The position numbers and the translations under genes were made by a program. This document shows positions 62,916-64,000 of a DNA stretch of 64,000 bases, in pieces; position 1 is the first letter of the stretch, and each line of letters opens with the position of its first letter. The stretch is from Kribbella sandramycini (GTDB lineage Bacteria; Actinomycetota; Actinomycetes; Propionibacteriales; Kribbellaceae), in assembly GCF_013131805.1 (NCBI RefSeq), contig NZ_JABJRC010000001.1, positions 930,001 to 994,000 on the forward strand. Reading direction: 5' to 3'. Under the pieces are notes generated by a model that did not search any database, was not told the DNA's origin, and saw only the letters and a list, made by a program, of their open reading frames with translations.

Positions 62916-64000
62916 TCAGAGGTAGGCGGCGGTGAAGCCGAGGGAGCGGACCAGGGTCTGGCGTTCACAACCAGGGTCACGGGAGTCGAACAGGTCACCC
63001 CAGGACGCACGGCACCGGAAGACCTCGGTACGGCCGGGCGCTGCCTCGGTCCAGCCGTAGCCGGACAGACTGACCACCGTCTTGCCCTCGCAGTCAGCGG
63101 AGCTGGACGTGAACGAGTCGGCGCCGTCGCGGCAGTTCATCCACGCCGTCGTCCCAGGCAGCTGACGGACGGCGAGGTAGCCCAGTGCGCCTTCAGCGCG
63201 CTGTGTGGCGGCCAACCGGCCCGTACTGCTGATGTGGTCGAACGGATGGTTGGTGGCGTTCGTCCGGATCAGCGCCGAGTAGGCCTGCACGTAGCCGAGC
63301 AGGAACTCCATCCGGGCCCCCTCGACCCCGTCGCAGTTCTCGTTGTTGGAAGCGAAGTGCGCGACCATCTGGATGTAGCAGCGGTAAACCGGGACCGTCT
63401 CGATGCCGGCCGGAGCAGTAGCCCAGAACTGGCCGACACTGTGCAGCACGGTGTGACCGACACAGGTCGGGTCGAGGAAGTAGTCCGTCGCCCCGTTGCG
63501 GCAGGCGTAGATGGTCTTGGTGTTCTCCGTCCCAGCTGCGGCCGGTACGCCGAGGCTCCGCTGGAAGTGCGAGCTGGCGGGCACCGGTCCGGTGGTCACC
63601 ATCCGGAAGCCGTTGGTGTCCAGGAAGTACGACAGCTGACCGGAGTACGCCGTGTGCCGCGCACCGACCGTCGGCGTCGCAAAGTCGTCCTTGATCTGGC
63701 CTTCGGCCCGGACGCCGTTCCAGGCGTGGACGTCGTCGATCTCACCGAGGAACGCATTCACCACCTGGCCGCCCTGACGCGCCGAACCAAGCTGGAACGC
63801 GCCTGCGGAGTTCCACTTCGCCTGTGCGGCCACGAAGCCGCCGACCTGCCGGTTGTCGACGTACAGCCGGATCTGTCCGGCCGCATGGTCGTAGACACCG
63901 GTCAGCAGCGTCCAACTGCCTGCCGTCGGCGCACTGTCGTCGCGGACCACCACCGGTACGTCGGCACTGCCGTCAGCTTGCGAAAGGCTGAAGAACCAGC
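62916..64000 (-). CDS. LamG-domain secreted protein, 3' part (5' end outside window)
   Basis: About 361 residues remain, with the frame open to the window edge. The first ~110 residues are the end of a LamG/concanavalin-like domain (SWTLLTGVYDHAAGQIRLYV, FLGEIDDVHAWNGV). The rest contains four or so ~45-residue units with paired Cys and aromatic residues (YACRNGATDYFLDPTCVGHT, VYRCYIQMVAHFASNNENCD, FRCRASWGDLFDSRDPGCER), which look like a repeated cell-wall or sugar-binding module. It stops 11 bases before the RHS gene, the same gap as between the two RHS genes, so the three are likely one operon. Confidence 0.85.
   Translation of the reverse strand, partial: WFFSLSQADGSADVPVVVRDDSAPTAGSWTLLTGVYDHAAGQIRLYVDNRQVGGFVAAQAKWNSAGAFQLGSARQGGQVVNAFLGEIDDVHAWNGVRAEGQIKDDFATPTVGARHTAYSGQLSYFLDTNGFRMVTTGPVPASSHFQRSLGVPAAAGTENTKTIYACRNGATDYFLDPTCVGHTVLHSVGQFWATAPAGIETVPVYRCYIQMVAHFASNNENCDGVEGARMEFLLGYVQAYSALIRTNATNHPFDHISSTGRLAATQRAEGALGYLAVRQLPGTTAWMNCRDGADSFTSSSADCEGKTVVSLSGYGWTEAAPGRTEVFRCRASWGDLFDSRDPGCERQTLVRSLGFTAAYL

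Overview
The window is high-GC DNA with long ORFs on both strands. Its backbone is an actinobacterial housekeeping neighbourhood, and an actinomycete of the Kribbella/Nocardioides type (Propionibacteriales) fits best. The support is the order, on the minus strand, of mreB-mreC-mreD-mrdA-rodA, a TIGR03960 radical-SAM gene, a TIGR03936 gene, rne-rplU-rpmA-obgE-proB-proA, then nadD-rsfS and a histidine phosphatase. The genus is inference from gene content. No IS element, prophage, CRISPR array or replication origin was seen.

Layout. 1-10.2 kb (plus strand): the 3' part of a LuxR-type regulator, a NAT_N/GNAT_C-like acyltransferase, a large secreted family-2 glycoside hydrolase with LamG, NEW3-like and NPCBM-like modules, and an AfsR/SARP regulator. 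10.1-15.7 kb: a DrrAB-like ABC exporter, VOC and DUF2200 proteins, a small kinase/phosphotransferase group, a DUF899 protein and a frameshifted nucleoside-deoxyribosyltransferase-like gene. 15.7-28.9 kb: tRNA-Ala(GGC), a 0.5-kb non-coding stretch with paired hairpin repeats, and the conserved nadD-to-rne block. The block is interrupted at 18.4-19.6 kb by a plus-strand Lrp regulator and a 4'-phosphopantetheinyl transferase.

29-39.1 kb is an accessory region separating the two radical-SAM-linked genes. It holds a DUF1772 membrane protein, a secreted M64 peptidase, an acylglycerolphosphate acyltransferase, prephenate dehydratase, a tandem GNAT protein, an M43 metalloprotease with a seven-blade propeller, a small coupled ORF, an M28 peptidase and a small secreted protein. 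39.2-51.2 kb holds the radical-SAM gene, assorted small genes (alpha/beta hydrolase, DUF2000 divergent from an Lrp regulator, AhpD-like protein, lipoprotein) and the rod-shape/elongasome operon. 51.3-64 kb is an apparent minus-strand operon: a LamG-containing secreted protein (cut by the window edge) and two tandem, highly similar RHS/YD-repeat exoproteins. Their C-terminal ~220-250 residues differ completely; one ends in a recognisable prokaryotic phospholipase A2 domain, the other in an unrecognised Gly-rich domain. This looks like a contact- or secretion-dependent polymorphic-toxin locus next to the cell-wall elongation genes.

The observations I rate highest are the tandem RHS toxin pair, the 27-codon mini-ORF joining mreD to mrdA by ATGA overlaps at both ends, the propeller remnant at the end of the M28 peptidase with a possible CTG-start gene between the two peptidases, the one-base frameshift at about 15,480, and heptamer repeats at SARP-like spacing between the ABC exporter and the VOC gene.
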